From an uncultured Clostridia bacterium (lineage in GTDB: Bacteria; Bacillota; Clostridia; TANB77; CAG-508), in NCBI GenBank assembly GCA_947629805.1, contig CANRFE010000070.1, positions 1-6,744 on the forward strand: DNA of 6,744 nucleotides, in the 5' to 3' direction. This document shows, piece by piece, positions 4,737 through 6,744 of the stretch. The stretch's first letter is position 1. Each line of letters begins with the position of its first letter. Both the position numbers and the translations under genes were made by a program. Under the pieces are notes generated by a model. That model searched no databases. It saw nothing but the letters and a program-made list of their open reading frames with translations, and was not told where the DNA came from.

Positions 4737-5975
4737 ATGGAAAAAGAAAGTAAAGAAGAAGAAAAGGTACAAGAACCAAAAAAAGAGTACCAAGCAATTG
4801 GTAACATGGTAAAAAAGAAGGATTTTGCTTTTGGAAAACAAATAGTAGTCCCTTTTGTTTCTGGTTTAGTAGGAGCTGGTGTAGTTCTTGGCGTTTGTTT
4901 TGGTGTTCCTAATATAAAACAAACTTTATTTCAAGCAAACCAAACTACAACGCAAAATGCAGGTCTCTCCAATACAAATACTAACTCTTCCCCTAATACC
5001 AATCTTATTTCTTTAAGTAATTATTCTGAAACAGGTGTTGGAGTTGCCCAAAAAGTACTTCCTTCTGTTGTTGGTATTAAAGTAGAATATTCTGTTTCTT
5101 CTATTTTTTATCGTAATATGTCTAATACTGCAAATGCAGAAGGATCTGGCATCATTATTAGCGAAGATGGTTATATTTTAACCAATAATCATATTGTAAA
5201 TACAAGTTCTACCTCCTCTTTTTATGAAGTAGGAAAAGCAAATAAAGTAACTGTTACTTTATACAATGACGAAACCGAGTATGAAGGAACTATTGTAGGA
5301 ACAGATGAAGAAACCGATTTAGCTGTTATTAAAATTGATAAAACCGGTTTAACCCCTGCAGAACTTGGTAATTCCGATAGTGTAACGGTAGGCGAATTTG
5401 CTATGGCAATTGGAAACCCTTTAGGCATGCAAAGTAGTGTTTCTGGTGGTATGATTAGCGCTGTAAATCGTAAAGTAACTAGTGATGGAACTACGTATAC
5501 ACTAATTCAAACCGATACTGCTATTAATTCTGGTAATAGTGGAGGTGCCTTGGTTAATAGCCAAGGGCAAGTTATTGGAATTAACACCCTAAAAATGTCT
5601 GGTTCTGGAATCGAGGGTATGGGATTTGCTATTCCAATTAATTTAGCCAAACCAATTTATGAACAATTAATTCAATACAATAAAGTAAAAAGACCTTACA
5701 TGGGTATTTCTGGTAGAGATTTAGATGAACAAACTGCAGAAGCTAATCATTTAGTAGTAGGTGTATATATTTTAGATGTTGAAGAATTTTCTGCCGCAGA
5801 AAAAGCAGGATTAAAACTAGGTGATGTTATTACTGCAGTAGATTCGAAAAAAATTACTACTATGGAAGAGTTAAACGAAATTAAGAATACACATGCTATT
5901 GGAGATACTATTACTTTAACTATTTACAGAGAGGGAAGCGAAAAACAAATCAGCCTTACATTGCAAGAACAATAA
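4737..5975 (+). CDS. htrA: Membrane-anchored HtrA/DegP-like serine protease
   Basis: HtrA proteases degrade or refold misfolded proteins at the outer face of the cytoplasmic membrane. At 412 residues it has the standard Gram-positive layout. A charged cytoplasmic N-terminus (1-34) leads to a membrane helix (about 35-57, VVPFVSGLVGAGVVLGVCFG), then an Asn/Thr/Ser-rich linker to about residue 95. The trypsin-like domain (about 100-310) follows, and one PDZ domain (about 320-410, with PYMGISG and AGLKLGDVITAVD). The catalytic triad is complete: His152 in TNNHIV, Asp194 in ETDLAVIKI and Ser268 in GNSGGAL. AAGGAAG lies 9 bases before the ATG. The gene is alone on the plus strand, divergent from the rnhB operon, and preceded by TTTTCACA repeats that suggest stress induction. 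Transcription probably ends at the terminator at 6124-6157. The exact paralogue (HtrA, HtrB or YyxA type) cannot be decided. Confidence 0.97.
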   Translation: MEKESKEEEKVQEPKKEYQAIGNMVKKKDFAFGKQIVVPFVSGLVGAGVVLGVCFGVPNIKQTLFQANQTTTQNAGLSNTNTNSSPNTNLISLSNYSETGVGVAQKVLPSVVGIKVEYSVSSIFYRNMSNTANAEGSGIIISEDGYILTNNHIVNTSSTSSFYEVGKANKVTVTLYNDETEYEGTIVGTDEETDLAVIKIDKTGLTPAELGNSDSVTVGEFAMAIGNPLGMQSSVSGGMISAVNRKVTSDGTTYTLIQTDTAINSGNSGGALVNSQGQVIGINTLKMSGSGIEGMGFAIPINLAKPIYEQLIQYNKVKRPYMGISGRDLDEQTAEANHLVVGVYILDVEEFSAAEKAGLKLGDVITAVDSKKITTMEELNEIKNTHAIGDTITLTIYREGSEKQISLTLQEQ

Positions 5976-6010
5976 TGGTTAAAATTATTTTATTTTCTCC
6001 AAACGTTTCC

Positions 6011-6035
6011 TATTTGTTCACACAATGGACAAATA
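6011..6035 (+). other. Hairpin 1 downstream of htrA
   Basis: UAUUUGUUC (6011-6019) pairs with GGACAAAUA (6027-6035), nine pairs including one U-G, around a 7-nt loop. The wobble pair works only in plus-strand RNA. The right arm also contains TGGACA, which could be a -35 box, so the sequence might instead be part of a promoter. Confidence 0.4.
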
Positions 6036-6053
6036 AAACTAGTATATTATAAG
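6026..6053 (+). promoter_or_regulatory. Possible promoter for a small RNA after htrA
   Basis: TGGACA (6026-6031, five of six matches to TTGACA) is followed after 16 bases by TATAAG (6048-6053, five of six matches to TATAAT). Transcription would start near 6060 and could end at the strong terminator at 6156, giving an RNA of about 100 nt. The match is good, but A+T-rich DNA produces such pairs easily. Confidence 0.35.
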
Positions 6054-6057
6054 TATA

Positions 6058-6157
6058 GTTAGTGAATAGTTTTTACCCTGCTATTTATTAACAACGTTAA
6101 AAAAACATCCCCTTTTATTTTCTAAAAAACAACTAGATAAAACCTAGTTGTTTTTTT
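6058..6157 (+). ncRNA. Candidate small RNA or structured htrA 3' UTR
   Basis: No open frame of note fills the 266 bases between htrA and the rpoC terminator. Plus-strand RNA from here would fold into a 12-bp stem, GUUAGUGAAUAG (6058-6069) with CUAUUUAUUAAC (6081-6092). It contains two G-U pairs and an 11-nt loop with UACCCUG. An unpaired A/C/U-rich linker (about 6093-6123) follows, then a perfect terminator. Such a layout of stem-loop, single-stranded region and terminator is common in bacterial small RNAs. It may be a separate transcript or a processed htrA 3' end. I do not recognise an Rfam family. Confidence 0.4.
6124..6157 (+). terminator. Rho-independent terminator downstream of htrA
   Basis: A perfect 13-bp stem (6124-6136 with 6144-6156), with core CAACTAG/CTAGTTG and a 7-base loop, ends in seven T. 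It lies about 150 bases after the htrA stop, which is unusually far, and is the first strong terminator after that gene. Confidence 0.85.
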
Positions 6158-6241
6158 ATGTACAAAACATTATGTAAAAAAGTAAGCACTAAAAAGCTTC
6201 TCTTTTCTTGTTTTACAATCTTTCCAAAGATATAATGGAAC

Positions 6242-6271
6242 AAAAAAAGAAGTCTTACGACTTCTTTTTTT
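6242..6271 (-). terminator. Rho-independent terminator of rpoC
   Basis: A perfect 13-bp stem (6242-6254 with 6259-6271), with core GAAGTC/GACTTC and a 4-base loop, is flanked by a seven-base U tract on the minus strand. The stem begins inside the rpoC TAA stop codon (6272-6270), so it overlaps the reading frame by two bases. It ends the transcript directly, with no ribosomal protein gene following rpoC on this side. Confidence 0.88.
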
Positions 6272-6744
6272 ATTCTGCTACAGTTTCTTGTGTTTCTTCT
6301 TGCTGTTCTGTACTAATATGTGTATTTCTATATTTATTTAGTCCTGTTCCAGCAGGAATTAATTTACCAATGATAACATTTTCCTTTAAGCCTATTAATT
6401 CATCTACTTTACCTTTAATTGCTGCTTCTGTTAATACTCTAGTTGTCTCTTGGAAAGATGCTGCTGATAAGAAACTATCTGTTGCAAGAGATGCTTTGGT
6501 AATTCCAAGTAAAATACGTTTTCCTATAGCTGGACGTTTTCCTTCTGCTATTGCTTGTTCGTTATTTTTCTCGAACTCATACATATCTACTAGAGAACCT
6601 GCAAACATGTTTGTATCTCCATTGTCCTCTACTCTTACCTTTTTAAGCATTTGTCTACCAATTACTTCAATATGTTTATCGTTAATATCAACACCTTGGT
6701 TACGATATACTTTTTGTACTTCTTGTACTAAGTAATTATATACA
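6270..6744 (-). CDS. rpoC: RNA polymerase beta' subunit, C-terminal fragment
   Basis: The minus strand enters at the right edge already in frame (VYNYLVQEVQKVYRNQGVDI and onwards) and stays open to the TAA at 6272-6270, giving the last 158 codons. The conserved end of bacterial beta' is plain: NDKHIEVIGRQM, then LLGITKASLATDSFLSAASF with QETTRVLTEA, and ENVIIGKLIPAGTGLNKYRN. The frame extends through the Met at 6650, which is internal and not a start. After YRN the protein ends with a short Glu/Thr/Gln-rich tail (THISTEQQEETQETVAE), a region that is usually variable. Beta' forms the catalytic core of RNA polymerase with beta. No insertion is seen in this part. The TAA overlaps the terminator stem. 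Confidence 0.98.
   Translation of the reverse strand, partial: VYNYLVQEVQKVYRNQGVDINDKHIEVIGRQMLKKVRVEDNGDTNMFAGSLVDMYEFEKNNEQAIAEGKRPAIGKRILLGITKASLATDSFLSAASFQETTRVLTEAAIKGKVDELIGLKENVIIGKLIPAGTGLNKYRNTHISTEQQEETQETVAE

Noticed and set aside
151..6141. The 11-mer AACTAGATAAA occurring both in the rpsB leader (151-161) and in the htrA terminator (6131-6141)
   Set aside because: The contexts differ and the opposite genes are read on different strands. In such A+T-rich DNA a single shared 11-mer of this composition is weak evidence of relation.
6208..6735. A 175-codon open frame on the plus strand opposite rpoC
   Set aside because: It is antisense to the unmistakable RpoC C-terminus and covers the rpoC terminator, without a convincing ribosome binding site. 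The cysteine/serine-rich translation is the usual shadow of an A+T-rich conserved gene.
1..6744. A novel defence or mobile system in the window
   Set aside because: There is no transposase, recombinase, nuclease-toxin pair, CRISPR repeat or phage gene. The window is mostly core genes, and the unknown genes are small membrane proteins with no defence signature.

Overview
The window looks like chromosomal core DNA from a low-G+C Gram-positive bacterium of the Bacillota, most likely a member of the Clostridia. The reasons are the strong A+T bias (about one third G+C, judged by eye), GGAGG-type ribosome binding sites before nearly every gene, short rho-independent terminators with U tracts, a membrane-anchored HtrA typical of Gram-positives, and the Bacillota-type sequences of RpoC, RpsB and pyrimidine-nucleoside phosphorylase. 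I see no mobile element, CRISPR array, rRNA or tRNA.

Layout from left to right. Positions 1-73 (minus) hold the first 24 codons of rpsB (ribosomal protein S2), with a leader of about 105 nt and a promoter that lies partly inside the terminator of the next gene. Positions 230-1571 (minus) hold two single-gene units encoding related, unrecognised small membrane proteins. Each has its own near-identical promoter, leader hairpin and strong terminator, so they look like an old tandem duplication. Positions 1815-2084 (plus) hold a small zinc-ribbon plus helix-turn-helix-like protein resembling the flagellar-operon protein YvyF. A bidirectional terminator separates it from a convergent three-gene operon read leftwards (4580 to 2129): a pilin-like membrane protein, rnhB (RNase HII) and pdp (pyrimidine-nucleoside phosphorylase). 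These three are packed with a 4-nt overlap and an 11-nt gap.

The 156-bp divergent region 4581-4736 serves this operon and, rightwards, htrA (4737-5975), a membrane-anchored trypsin-like protease/chaperone with one PDZ domain. It carries two exact, 11-bp-phased copies of TTTTCACA, which I recall as the element of the B. subtilis htrA/htrB (CssRS) promoters. This suggests secretion-stress control of htrA and possibly of the divergent operon. Downstream of htrA, 6011-6157 is a structured non-coding stretch: two hairpins with G-U pairs that fold properly only as plus-strand RNA, then a strong terminator. It is either a long htrA 3' UTR or a small RNA. Positions 6270-6744 (minus) are the last 158 codons of rpoC (RNA polymerase beta').

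Most genes are housekeeping. The parts worth a second look are the paralogous membrane-protein pair with duplicated promoters, the CssR-like divergent control region, and the structured RNA after htrA. I do not see a clear new multi-gene system.
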